NCBI GenBank assembly: GCA_021904315.1
Contig: CM038925.1
Location: 13,580,501 to 13,644,500 of the forward strand
Length of the DNA stretch: 64,000 bases
Origin: Sphagnum magellanicum
Lineage: Eukaryota > Streptophyta > Sphagnopsida > Sphagnales > Sphagnaceae
Reading direction: 5' to 3'
The position numbers and the translations under genes are program-made. The notes under the pieces are model-generated. The model saw only the letters and a program-made list of their open reading frames with translations. It was not told the origin of the DNA and searched no databases. Positions 49,601 through 62,149 of this stretch are shown here, in pieces (position 1 is the first letter of the stretch; each line of letters starts with the position of its first letter).

Positions 49601-52600
49601 ACATAAATACCTATATACCCGCACCTGAGGATATATCAAAATCAATATACCCACACAACACTGATTGACACCACCTCTTTAGCTAATTTCTAGATACTGA
49701 CCAACCAATTTTAGAAGGTTGATAAGAATAGCCAGGCTGCTACTAGTATTCTCTATCCCTTCAGATGAAAGGAAAGACAATCTGAACAACCTTCTTGTGC
49801 AAAATCTCAAAGCCCACCTTCAAATATCCAAAAAAAAAAATCAAGCAGCCCCATAACATAACACATTGACACTGTACTATCACATAAATACATGCAACAA
49901 GTTTGACATCTGCTTCCAGATTTCGTGATCTAACTTGATGACAATACAAGAGTTTTCAGCATAATTCATTTGCTCGGAACCATCAACCAACTCATGATGA
50001 ACATCCATTGATTACTAAAATACACCTAAATTCCTGTTAAATCATTCATGAACACCCATGGTTTGTAGGTACAGATGGAATTTGCTAAAAAACATTACTT
50101 ATGGACCAAGACACAAAGCTCTGGCTAACTCCAGGGTTGATTTTCCCTCACATAACCCTAAAATGTTGCTAATATTACCTACATGAAATTCATAGCAGAT
50201 TGATTTGGACATTCTCTCAGAATAATTGAGCAATTAATTAATAATATTCGAGCCACAAAACAGAAACCCATCTCACTAATTGCATTATAGTATCAAAAGA
50301 AGGTACAAAACCCTACTATACTGCAAATTATATGCAACATGAGAAAAGTTAGCAAATTGTATAGAATTTATACCAGAAAAATAACTTTCCACCCTGGAAT
50401 GAAGTATTCTGTTTTGCACAGAACCTATATGACCTCATCTTCATCTGATAGACAATGGGAAGCTTCACCACACAGTGAAGTGCATAGTGATATTTCACAG
50501 GAAAACAGATCTCTGACAGTGCAGAGCATATTCTCCACAACAGTTAAGAAGGCAATACAATGATGATGAGTGCAGTCATAACCTTGTGAGTGTTGCTCAC
50601 AAAATGTTAGACCATGACCATCTCAAATAGCAGTGCCAGGCAAGCTGCCATGACTGCCAAATCACTTTTTTAGCTCCTGATTGTGTGTAAGATAGATAGG
50701 CATATAATAGTGTGCCCAAAAATTTCAGGCATGCCAATATACAAAATCTGTGACCAGACTTTCTGTGTCACATTTCTGGAAGCAATAGGAAGACTCACTC
50801 AACCATGATGTTGGCTAGCACTCAAGAGAGGTGAAAAAGGCCCAACTACTCTTCATTGCTCAATCACTTGTCTGAAGCTCAAAATAAACTCCAGGCCACC
50901 TTGGCCAGGATAATCTCAGGATTGTGACAGCTCTGGGACATCAGTCATGCCAGTTTTGAATGGGCAATAAATACAATAAAGAAATGAATCACAATTGGAA
51001 GGCATAAACTGGTTCAAACGAATATCTCAATGGGTTGACAGAAAGCAGAGCATCCTGTCATCATCCTTGGGACCACTTTAAGATCTACACAGCCTTGCCA
51101 TCTGCTACAAACAAGTAACCCAATTCTCTCTCTGACATTGGACATAGGCACATTCAGGAAGAAACATTTGTGACCATGAAAATGTACTAGGCATAAATAT
51201 GATGCAACTTCATGTCTGAGAGTTGACCTACTGTCATAAGAGGAATGGAAAATAAAATCACTGAATCTCAGACAGCCTGATATATCCACAAAATTGGTGG
51301 ACTCAACTTTGCTAGGTGAAAAATATGACATGTATTTTGGCCCACCTTGATAGATGGCCATTTGTTAAGCCTGAGAGCCAAAACTATTTCAAAAGAAGAG
51401 AATTCTTAAACCCATGAGAAGACAGCATGCTGCCACCCATGGACTCAACCGTTCACCTGCATGAGAACAAGCAGTGATGTATCACTATGCAGCATCAAAA
51501 TCTGTTGAAGTACAGAGCTAAAGTCAGGGAAGATGTGTAACACAACTCATTTTCAGAACCTTTCTGCTAATAGTTTTCAATCTGATGGAGACATCAGCAC
51601 TAGCATAACTATTATGATAATTGGCAGCAAAAACATGCAAAAATATTCTTCTGTGTCAGTACAGAGTCAAAAACACTAATTTTACAACAGTGATCTCATA
51701 TCTCCTACAAAGTGTTTTCCAGCTGCTAAAAAACACCTGCACTTCATGCAAGAGATCAACAATATCTAAAATAGGGCGTGGACATTGTAAGATTCCAAAT
51801 ATGCATGGAATTCTGCAGTTGTGCAATCACCAAACCAAGATTGTTTCGCACTTCCACACAAGCCTCTACAAAATAAACTGGAGCTGCTTCCTAACAGAGT
51901 TGATCAAGGAGAAACTTGTTTGGCCACAGTTGTGGTATAAAATTGGGCATCATATGCAAAAATAGTATGTTACGAGAAGACCTGCAAATGAAAGAGAAGT
52001 GGTTTACAGTAGTACCTATCCGTGCTGCCTTCCAGAAAAAACCCCGGAATCTGTCAGAAAAGCATCCACATACAACAATAAAGTATTTCAATTGCATGAC
52101 TTGACAAACTTCACTCATATCTTTGCTTAGTGGAGAGAAAAGAGCAAACTTTTTCTTCATTTGCACCTCAAAGTTAAATTCCTGCAACAAAATGACAGGA
52201 AGCACTATTTGGACTTTAATCTGATACATTAAAAAGGAACCTAGGGTTTTCCCAATCCAAGCTAGGAAGCCTTTCTTAGACAACTCGTGTAGTTGGAGAT
52301 GACTCTCCAAAGTCAAATCAGGACAATGTACATATCAGCTGCAACCCTAACTTTCTCCTGCTCTGCAACAACCGAAGCACTAATTTCACAGCAATTATAT
52401 CGCCCACATCCACAGCCAAAAGGAAAAAATACTAGTAGTGGATCCCACCCTAGGTCAATAGTCAATTGTGTATATGCAAAAGTGGAAAAGAAACTTGCCC
52501 TGTTCTGTGATCAAGAATCTTCGGGAAGTGGATTTTGATGTATGTACAAGTGCAGATAATCAGTAGCACCACAGTCAGAAAGTCTTGGAAATCAAATAGT

Positions 52601-53223
52601 GCCGACTGCCATCCAACCCCATCCCACCCACAAACCAATGCTACTCAGAATTGTTATACATCTAACCTGATGCACAAGTGTGATTACTTGCCTATCAATT
52701 GTATTCACAAAAGTTGTTTCTGATTCAAACAGAACTCCAAAAAAAATACTGCACAAGAAGCAACAGATTATAACAATTTTCAGCAAGAATTTTTTTTGAA
52801 GAATAGAGTTATGTCTGTTGCAAAAATTCACGGCCATCCTTAACTCCACTGGCTCTTCCTTGCAGTAGGTTAACTACGTGTATTGGTGGCAGCTGGTAGA
52901 CAAGCTGGGCCTATATCTTCACCCCCAGTTCCCAGGCATTAAACTGACACTGTAATCCTGGATTGCAGCTGTCACTACGATGCACAAGCACAACAGCTTG
53001 CAAAATAGCCATGAGTCCTGAAAATTAGGGATGAAGGCTTGATGCACCCTCGGCACAATACCACATCCTCTTCTCCCTCTCCTTTGATACCACAGAGAAG
53101 ATAAAAAACACTTCAAATATGCTAGCTACCACAAGATCCAGTTCACAAAAAAACAAACAGTCCTAACTCTGCGGAGGCCCTCAAAACCAACGCCCATCAT
53201 GAAACCTCCGCAAGAGAAAAAAA

Positions 53224-53254
<31 letters not shown>

Positions 53255-53750
53255 TCGCAAATTAGGGTTTGTGATGGTGTTTTCTCAGCTACAAAGAGAA
53301 AATACACCACTGGCTTTGAGGAGAAGCTCGCGCAAAGAAGGAAAAGATAAAGCAGGATGAGAAGTTTACCATGGCTGTAGGAACAAAGATCCGCGTCCTC
53401 CCAAAGCTTCAAAACACGACAATCTGTCGCGACCTCTTTCTTCTTCTTCTTCTTCTTCTTCTTCTTCTTCGATCTTACAGTACAAACAAAAACTTGGCGC
53501 AAACTTGTGATGAGCTTGATAGTGAGTAGACAATGGCTGTAAGAGTTGGGCAATGCAACAAGCTTCTGCAAATCTCTCTCGATCTTCCTCCTCTCCCTCG
53601 TCCTCCCTCTCTCTCTCTCTCTCTCTCTCTCGCATGCCCAGCAGCAACCGTGCAGCAACAGCGCAGGCAAGCACACGAAGCAAGTGCAACACGTTCTCAC
53701 AGAGTTCCCAAAAAGTTCTCATACCAATGTTACTCTTGTATGAAACTCTT
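49601..53750 (-). ncRNA. Possible non-coding transcription unit (unproven)
   Basis: This 4-kb block has gene-like composition but only short ORFs (up to 141 codons at 51891-52316 on the - strand) without recognisable domains. Its right end resembles the leaders of the window's real genes: (CA)n at 53233-53254, (TTC)n at 53448-53470 and (CT)n at 53606-53631, which read as (GAA)n and (GA)n on the - strand. This suggests a transcript starting near 53700 and running leftward. A rapidly evolving gene split into small exons is an alternative. Confidence 0.3.
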
Positions 53751-55630
53751 TTTCTTTTTTCTTTAATTCTTTTTTTGTTTTTTTTTTTTAGGGTTTCATT
53801 GATGAAGTTGCATTCACAAATTGAGCAAAGATAAGTGCATAACTATTTGGAGCCTTAAAATTTTACACTTCTTTGTATTACCACAAACCTAGGAGATATA
53901 CATGTAGAAACGAATGAATATTCACAAAGACCAACTTTTGCAAGGCTAAAAAAACTTAAGTATAATTCAATAACTTAACACTATTGAGGCCTTTCATGAA
54001 GGTGATGGATTCATTCTTTTGTGAGTGATGACTGTACTCGTGCTTCTTGTTGTTGTTTTCTTGTCATTTTCATTTTGATATAATTGATATCAATGGTAAC
54101 TCAAAAGCATAATTGTGGAGAATTTTTGGTAAAGAGCTCCACAAGAGGACCTAACAATTACGACCTTGAATTAAATTGTAACAAACCCACTTTGAAGAAG
54201 AGCTTGAAGCAAGATAGGCAAGACAAGGAAATACATATCTCTTTGTCTCCAAGAATTGAGGTTAATTCAAAGGCAACCAACAAAATTTGGCAAAGGGCAG
54301 GCAAGCAGGTGCCGAAGGTTGAAAAGTATGCATCCAAGAAGGTAATGCTTCTCACTGAGCTAGAGCAAACATGAGTACCTAATTCACTTGTTACTCCCTT
54401 GAATTAACAGAGTTGATGGGAAGTAGTTCTTGGGGTATTACCACCTTTGCCAATAGCCCTTAGTTCCCTTTGGATGTAAATGGTGGGGTAGGGGATTGGG
54501 GACATGATGTATCTTCTTGCAACTCAAAGAACAACAGCCCTACCCAATTTATTGTGAAGAACTCTCCGCAATGTTACAGATATATCCATGCATTTAGAAA
54601 ACACATAAGAACATATTGATTGTATGAAAGCTCTTCGCTAAAAAGTTTGGGTTGTTTGATTTCAGTTGTGAAATTTAAGTTGTATGCATTGCCAATCACT
54701 ATGTCCTTGCACTTGCAATTGCTATGATGATGCACTCAAGATTGGCTGTATGTATGTGGCAGCCTTCTCTTATGCTTATAAATAGTAAGGTCAATATTTG
54801 AACATTGTGCTACCATACCTGAGACTTGTAATATTGTTGTTGTTGCTTTAAATGCTCTCATTTTCAATTCCCTTCTCTTCATTTGGCAAAGATTTGTGGA
54901 AGTTTCCTTCACATAATCATTCACTTTGTCAAGAAACTAAGCTTTCCATCTCATTCATTGTTTCGTACTTTGAATCGGCTAATCAATGGCTGCATCTGTG
55001 GCTCTTACACAGTAACTCAAAACTCTCAATTCTATCTTGAAGACACAGCTATGGTCATGGCATGAGCTGAGCAAATTGTAAGTGGGTAACTCCATTCATG
55101 TAAATGTGAGGATGTATTCCAACTGCTGCTGTTGGGAAGACGCTACAAAATTTTAGGTTCAGAGAGAAATACCCACCTTGCTGGATGGGAAGCATGAGTT
55201 GTTGTCTGTTGAATGTCTGCAGATGGAAAGGAGTTGGATGAACTAACTGCTTAGTGGTGGACCTATTCCTGGTTGTGAGTGATGGTGGCATTGAGGTGGT
55301 TCTTACAGTTATTGCATTTGGGACAACAACCCTTCAGCCCCCCCGCCATCATCCAATTCTGCTGAACATTATCAAGGGAAGTTCAAACATTGAAGATAGA
55401 GTTCAATGCATCAGAGAGGCATAATACACTTGTGTGGCAGAGTCATACAATTTGGGGGCTGTGAAGAAGTAGATCCACTACTACTACAGATCCACTATGG
55501 CTATGGGTTTGTATTAACTCCCATGTTCCCTTGATCCTTCATGTTGTGAAAAAGGTCCAACCAGACGGCCCCATGTGCTCATTTTTCTGGGGCCTAGCCA
55601 GGCCCCAAGAATTTGTTTGTGTCATCTGCA
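53751..55630. other. Intergenic/upstream region of the DUF642-like gene
   Basis: Mixed composition, turning gene-like after about 54400. An ORF at 54084-54374 (+) and others of similar size are not recognised. It probably contains the promoter and leader of the gene starting at 55631. Confidence 0.4.
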
Positions 55631-57934
55631 ATGTCTCCACTGATTTGTGTTTGGAGAAGACTTGGGTTCAATCCATTTGGCCTACAATCGAACCTCCAGA
55701 TCATTTCAGAATCAGTACATCATCATCATCATCATCATCTCCCACTCCCACCACCACTGCCGCCATGTCATGTGGTAGCTCTGTTTCTGCAGCTGGTTGT
55801 CTTTACAACTCTCACAGTTGCTGTGACCACATGCGGAAGCGATCCAGTGAACTTGGTGTTCAATGGTGGGTTCGAGGACGAACCCTTCTCCTTGAGTTTG
55901 TTGAAACCTACTCAAGATATTGGGTTTTTTTTCCAGATTGGTGCTTACATTCCAGCATGGAGGGTGACTAAGAATTCAGTTCAGGTACTGCATTTTTTTT
56001 GCTTCAGATGCCGAAGTTACTTTCTCTCTTTCTTTTCATGTATGAAAGATTAATATTGTCTTACAAAAAAATTGCAAAAACTTCCTGCCATCCATGGCAG
56101 TGCTCATGGAGTAACTAAATTCTCTAGGGTATGGCAATACACTTTGCTTGGGGTATGCTCCTGACATTGTGCTCCGAGGCATCACTCCTATCTTACTAGT
56201 TCTCTGTGGTGTGTGGTTTGCAATCTGGAAATGTGTTTTGATATTTTGCACTTACAGGTTGTGTCATCTCAAGCATTTGAACCTGCTACAGCAAACACCT
56301 CCTATTGTGTGCATCTTAATACGAAAGGTGGAGCAGGAGCTATCCAAAGCAGTGATCTGTACACGACACGCAAACAGGCAAGATACTATCTCTCCCTGCA
56401 TTTCACAGGCCAACCAGATGGAGGCCCCCTTTACAAGGCAATGCAAGTCACGATCTCTGAGAAAGGAATAATCAGCTACACAGTGCGGCACCGCATGTTT
56501 GTGGCACAAAGTAATCCCTATCCCAGCCGTACACCTCTCCTTTGGATGGCCAGACAATGGGCCTTCTTGGGTACTGGAAAATCTATGAGACTGGAATTGG
56601 AGAGCACCACACCTGGTCCCATTGGAATCCTTGTTGATGATATCCAGGTGATCAGGAATCTGAACCAGGTCTTGTTGTGCACCCTTTAGAAATCTGAGTT
56701 CTCATTGCTTGAAACTTTCTTTTGGGTCACAATTCTGGTCACCAGTTTCAATCATGAATTCTATAACCAAAGTTACAATAATGTCTGCAGTTTCCACAGT
56801 TTAGGGTTTTGACTTCAAGCTGGCTTCTTCTTCTTCTTCAGATGGCAATGGAGCTGACACCATGACTTTGGTATTGTTTTTTTCAGGTCATTCTCGACAA
56901 CATGATTGACAATGGAAGCTTTGAAGTCTTGACCATAGACTTTGAGTCATTGACATCAAGCACCTTGCAATCTCCCTCAACTGCACTCAAAAACTGGGTT
57001 GTGAATTCTGGGAATGTGAAATTGTTACGGGGTTCAAGGTTCCAATCCTCAGACAACAGTTCTAGTGTGTTGGACATGAATGGAAACACAGGTGGGAGTA
57101 TCATAACATACTTTGGCACCACACCCAAATCCACTTATGCCATTCTTTTGGACATTGCAACCAACCCCAACATTGCAGAGACAGACAAACAAGGGATACC
57201 CGAACAATGCTCCACAAAATTAGAGGTGACAGTCAAAGTACAAGCAACTGGAAAGACCTTATTGACACAACTTGTAACTGTGAGTTCCTATATGCTACCT
57301 CAAGTTTCCTCACAATCTCAAACTAAAGAAAATCCTTCACAGATGTCAATCTTACTATGCACATGAAAAATTCTTATTCATTGTGCTTCTTCACAGATGT
57401 GACTCGTATGTGCATCAGAACTCTTCATAGATGTGAATCTTATGTGCCACATGCACTTTTTCACAGATGTGAATCTTATGTGCATCTTTGGCAATGCTTG
57501 TCTGATATGTTTAAGAAATTTCAGAATTCTTGTGGAATTTCTTTAGACAATGGTGCAAACTTGGGTTTGGACCCATGATCTTCTGCACTGAAACATCTGA
57601 AACAGTTGGGGAGCTCATCTGATTGGGATGCAAAAATACTTTTTTCTTGTGTTGGGTTTTGCAGTCGCAGCGAAAGAAGGGATTACAATCAAATGTGGTG
57701 AAATGGGAGACGGTTGAATTGAGGTTTGATGCAGAAATGTACACTAATGTGACTATCGAGTTTGCAAGTAAAGTTGGAGGGAGGTTGGGTCCTCTTCTAG
57801 ACAACATTGCCATCTTTCAACAATTAACAACACTGGTTTCAGAGCCAAACAACGCAGCAATGTCCTCGTTTCACCGTTCGCCCTTGTGGTGCACACACAC
57901 TTGGATTGCAGTGTTGCTTGTGTTGAATTTGTAG
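55631..57934 (+). CDS. DUF642/galactose-binding-like secreted protein, probably GPI-anchored
   Basis: Four exons at 55631-55984, 56258-56668, 56887-57279 and 57665-57934, all phase-0 GT-AG junctions, 475 aa from ATG 55631. A hydrophobic segment LFLQLVVFTTLTVAV precedes NLVFNGGFED, the start of the first jelly-roll domain, which ends GPIGILVDDIQVI. The second runs from NMIDNGSFEVL to GRLGPLLDNIAIF. This two-domain pattern is that of plant DUF642 wall proteins, though sequence similarity is loose. The C-terminus (NAAMSS, then a hydrophobic tail WIAVLLVLNL) suits a GPI-anchor signal. From ATG 55631 the signal is preceded by about 45 residues with a His run from (CAT)n. The better ATG at 55764 (GCCGCCATG) is one base out of frame. 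The role is likely apoplastic; the substrate is unknown. Confidence 0.75.
55718..55739 (+). repeat. (CAT)n microsatellite at the 5' end of the DUF642-like gene
   Basis: Seven CAT units encode a His run if translation starts at 55631. A His run ahead of a signal peptide is unusual, which supports the view that this segment is really leader. Confidence 0.8.
57336..57487 (+). repeat. Tandem repeat inside intron 3 of the DUF642-like gene
   Basis: Four imperfect copies of TTCACAGATGTGAATC followed by TTATGTGCAT start near 57336, 57390, 57424 and 57460. They are intronic and non-coding. Confidence 0.8.
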
Positions 57935-59219
57935 GACTAATAATTTAATTATGCTTCTTCTTAAGAAGTCTTGGTTTTTGTGAATTATTATGCTTTTCAA
58001 AATGGCTATTAAATTGAATTTTTAATTTATCATGGCAACTTTCTTAATCTCAAGTTTTAAAGAGTAAAACTCTCAAGTGTTGGACATGATAGAGAGCTCA
58101 TTATACATTGAAATTCTTGAGGTGATTTTCATCATCACCTATGGTTAGGAGTTTACTCATAAAATTGTTTTGCTTTTTGGGTGTGGGTTTCAAGAGTTCA
58201 ACTCCCTACTTAGTCTTGATCATGCTAAATGCTACACTCAAGGGGCCATTTTCCTCCTTTTTCTTTTATAAAAAAATGCAATTTAAAAAACACCTGCCAT
58301 ACATAGACAAAGAAATTTGATTTTGTGATGTTGCTCAAGTGGTGATCCTCCATAAGAAGTAATGGTCGGGCTTTACCATAGTAAAGTCCCCAGCCAAGGG
58401 CAGGTGCCAAATTTTGGTAATGCCCTTGCCCAAGCCTTACTATATGTAATGACCTGTCAGAGGTCTTTTTGTGTATCTAACAGCCAAGATCCTCCCCATC
58501 ATCCGAAGAAAAAGCAACAAGTCCTTATGAAAATGTAAGAGCCTGCCCAGAAACAAAAGACGACCTCCCCGGTCAGGAGGGAATATTACGGATTAAAGGC
58601 ACCCTCAAAATCAGTGTTTTTTTGTTTCCTGGTGAAATTTAGCCATTTTTTGACAAGGAAATTGAGGAAATTTTGATTTTTTTTTTAATCAATTGTAATT
58701 TCGACTAATTTTGCTAATTTTGCTAATTTTATGTAGAATTTGGCCAAATTTTCAAAAAAAAAAGGAAAAATAAAAATATTGCTCTAAATACATTGGGAAA
58801 TCTCTGATAAGAAATTATGATGATATAAATGCTTGTGACTAGAATCAACCATGGGGATGGGGAACATCAATTATTAGGCCTTGGTAAAACCACTTGCAAC
58901 CTAACCTAATCGCCTAGGTGTGGGATTATGTGACCCAGCATCCACCAATGCACCATCCATTCAAAACATTACCATGGTTCCACCTTGGCAACCTATGTTG
59001 TAAACCTTCCTACTTCCACCTCACATTACCTACGCAACTACTTAAGTGGGTAAAGGCCCGCCATATATGGAAGTAAGTCAAAGGTAACTTGAAGATAAAA
59101 TAAATAAATTTTACTCAATGCCCACACATGCAATGTTATGTTCCACAATATCCTATATGGATGCCTTCATGGCAAACAATGTTAACTCAACAATAGCAAT
59201 TAAAATAGCTACTAACAAA
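57935..59219. other. Downstream intergenic DNA, nothing recognised
   Basis: 3' flank of the DUF642-like gene, then a less AT-rich stretch at 58320-58600 (CAAGGGCAGGTGCC, CCTTGCCCAAGCC) and AT-rich DNA. No gene, element terminus or RNA was recognised. Confidence 0.45.
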
Positions 59220-59580
59220 ATGTATAGGTGAATAGATAGGTAAATAGTTAGTTAGGTAAACACGTGGATGAATAGGTAGGAGATAAATACATAAGGTAAT
59301 GAATCATGTCACATTTTATTAAAGAACATTGGTCATCTTGATTAAATGTTCCATTTGATTAAAAATCATTGGCCATTTTTACTGAGGCTGTACAACTTGA
59401 CTAAATGTATTTAGTCAAATAAATCACTATAATCAAATTGATCAATCAAAAAATATATGTGTCATTCAAGCCCTTAGCTTTTAATCAAAATGTACATGTT
59501 CATGAATCAAAAATGACAAATTAATCAACTTGAACCTTTTAAAAAACCATGATTTTTAGTAATGATTGTTGCAAAAAAAT
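59220..59580. repeat. Second copy of the dispersed TAGG / GTCATTCAAGCCC repeat
   Basis: A TAGG-like run (59220-59300) is followed by sequence collinear with 28757-29160: CATTTGATTAAAAATCATTGGCCAT, GTGTCATTCAAGCCC, ATGTACATGT and AAAAAACCATGA. It is the uninterrupted counterpart of the copy split by the solo LTR. Confidence 0.6.
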
Positions 59581-60354
59581 TCAACACAACAAAAGCTTGG
59601 AAATAGTAATGTTGTGAAGTTGTGTTGTTGGTAATCCACCAAACATAGGAACAACAGTCTCTAAAGCTATGGCCTCTTAAACTACAAAATGACTACTAGC
59701 AAGTTTAAACGAAAATCTATCAACAAAATTCCAAAACAATAAAAAGTTTTCAACAAAACAACAATACACCATGGAAGCATTTTGAAAGGATACATTTGGC
59801 AAAAATGATCAAATGTTTCATAAACCAAATAGGAATCATTTGTTGTTATTCCTTGGAAGTTCAAAGAACTCACATGCATGTACAGAATTCAAGCAAATTG
59901 ATTAATATGGACATATTAGCAATTCAATTCCTATTTTACATGCATTCTTGAACTATGTAGTGATCATTCTTTTCAAATTGGCACACCAACAAGGAACAAA
60001 ATAAAAAACAAAAGCAAAAGAAAGACACAAGGTTCAAAAGATTTTGGCATTGAAATGACATCATAAAAAAGCCATCTTGCACCACAACTATTAGTTGTTA
60101 ATGAAGCCAATTAGCAAAGAAAAATACCATCTAAATTCAAACCAAGTTTTGTTGAGCTACAGAATGATTTATTTACAAATTTGTTCAATCTTCATTTGAA
60201 TGTTTTTTGCCCCTTTATCCTAATATCTACATTTACATCATGATGGACATTTGGCCTCTTCACATCTTGTGTTGCCATTAGCTCCAAAACATGCAAGAGC
60301 TTTTGATTGTCTACATCTTTTTGACCAATAATTATAATGTTATGGAGAAGACAC
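59581..60354. other. AT-rich intergenic DNA, nothing recognised
   Basis: Only short open frames occur. A G-run (ATGGGGGGGGGAC, about 60356-60369) marks the start of the inverted-repeat arm described next. Confidence 0.45.
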
Positions 60355-60360
60355 ATGGGG

Positions 60361-60475
60361 GGGGGACACTAGTAAAATAAAAGTAGAAAATACATGAGTA
60401 AAAATTTAGGGTGCAATATATTAATTGTTGGGTAAAAATATAAGTTAATTAATTAAAATAAGGTACATTCTATTC
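60361..60475. repeat. Inverted-repeat arm, left
   Basis: GTAAAAATTTAGGGTGCAATATATTAATTG and the bases after it match the complement of 61610-61720 along about 110 bp, with scattered differences. The two arms enclose about 1.15 kb that includes the C-terminal part of a Harbinger transposase. Confidence 0.8.
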
Positions 60476-60639
60476 AAATAATCAATTTAATTATAATATA
60501 AGGTATGTAATATTCTGAAATAATGGATTCTAATTAATATAAGGTGGCTTAAATATGTTTATATTATAAAATTAAATAATAATATGGTGATAAAAAATAG
60601 GTTGGACAATTATTTACTACCCCCCTAAAATAATCGTTT

Positions 60640-61030
60640 GACGCACATAAATCCCAAATTTTACACTAAGTGTCCCCTTTAGGAGAAAATAACACCAAGT
60701 GAAACCATTTGGAACCAAGGTGACATCCAAATTTGTTTTGCACACTAACTCCCTAAAACTCTTTCTTCACAATGCCAAAGGCGTTTTCTACTATTAAACA
60801 CCCACATATGTGCCTTTTGTTATACAATAATTCAAGAATTGAATATTGTTGTCCTTCCTTGTGAAAGGTCATGATCTAAGGAAGCAATGGGTACCCTTTA
60901 TCAACAAGAAGGTAAGGAAAAAACCCATTTTGACTACTTATGTCCATATTGAAAACCATGTATTGAACTTGAAAGCACATTTAATGTTATTTTTAGGACC
61001 TACATGCATCAAATAACTATTTTTGAAAGG
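60640..61030 (-). pseudogene. PIF/Harbinger transposase, C-terminal part
   Basis: On the - strand PYLLVDKGYPLLP (about 60930-60875) carries the second catalytic Asp region of HARBI1-type DDE nucleases, followed by the ENAFGIVKKEF block (about 60800-60768) and a decayed C-terminal stretch. A stop directly follows YPLLP, and further frameshifts are present. The N-terminal part lies at 62150-62720, about 1.1 kb upstream on the same strand. Confidence 0.75.
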
Positions 61031-61609
61031 GTATCAGGTTTTGGGTTTATACCCCCCCCCTTTATTACTATATAATTTCTTGATATTCATATATTTTAAC
61101 CACCCTATATTTGTTTATAATTTTTTTGTGGCATCCAATTTCAATATCTTATATTAATTTATTTATTTTGTTTTTAAAATTTTGGAATGAGAAAATTTTG
61201 CTTGTGTGCTCCTTGAAATCCTAAATCCAAAAATCCTTCTAACTACTTTGACAGAAAAAAACATAAAAGCTTGTGCTTGAACCTTAAAAATGAAAAAATT
61301 AAGTTATTGTTACAAGAAGGCTTTGCCACCTCCTTATAGCCCTAAAATCTAAAACCTTAAATGTCATATTTAAATTTCTAAATGTTCTTTTCCATGTTCA
61401 TCTAAATGTATTAAACCCAAATTTAAATTGATTTATTAACCTAATAATCACCTTATACAATTAATCAAAACATTATTTCACAATAATTGAATTTATTAAC
61501 AACTAATACCTTAAATCTTTAATGCACATGCTATTTTTTTAATAGAGTGTTTCTACTATTAAATATTTACACATACCATGTTTTTATTTTTATTTTTATT
61601 TCAAAATAT

Positions 61610-61720
61610 ACATAACCCTATTTTTGAACTAATTAACTTATAATTTTTACCCAACAACCAATATATTGCACTTTATATTTTTACTCACATATTTCTTATT
61701 TTTTTCAAGTAGTTCCCCCC
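61610..61720. repeat. Inverted-repeat arm, right
   Basis: Complementary to 60361-60475: TTACCCAACAACCAATATATTGCAC pairs with GTGCAATATATTAATTGTTGGGTAA. It lies inside the DNA separating the two Harbinger transposase pieces, and so may be one end of an element that inserted there. Confidence 0.8.
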
Positions 61721-62149
61721 TTGAGGTATTGAGCTTGTCTATAAATAGTGGGTCCAACCACATTATAAGGAGTCACATGTGACCCTTTAAACCATTGTAT
61801 TTTTTTTTAAAGAATATTTTTAAAGTCACTTTAATACGTCTTTCAAAAAACACTAAAAATATTTAAATTTTTCTTGATACTATTATGTTAAAGTGTATAT
61901 TAAAACATATTCCAAAATATGTCATATAAAATGTTTTCAATTTGTGTTTTTAATGTCAAAACCGCTTTTAAGCATTGGTTACAAGTTTTTAAAAATGTAA
62001 ATACATTTTTTTACTCATTAGATTGATTCCAAATCTTTATGATATGTACATAATATATTCACAATAACATTTAATTAAAAAAATTCTATTAATTATTTTT
62101 TTAAAAATTACAATCCAAAATTCAAAAAATTAAGTAGTGGTTACAACTA

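Noticed and set aside
53197-53766. ORFs rich in Ser-Leu or Arg-Glu around the CT/GA repeat
   Set aside because: Direct translations of (CT)n and (TTC)n microsatellites in several frames at once.
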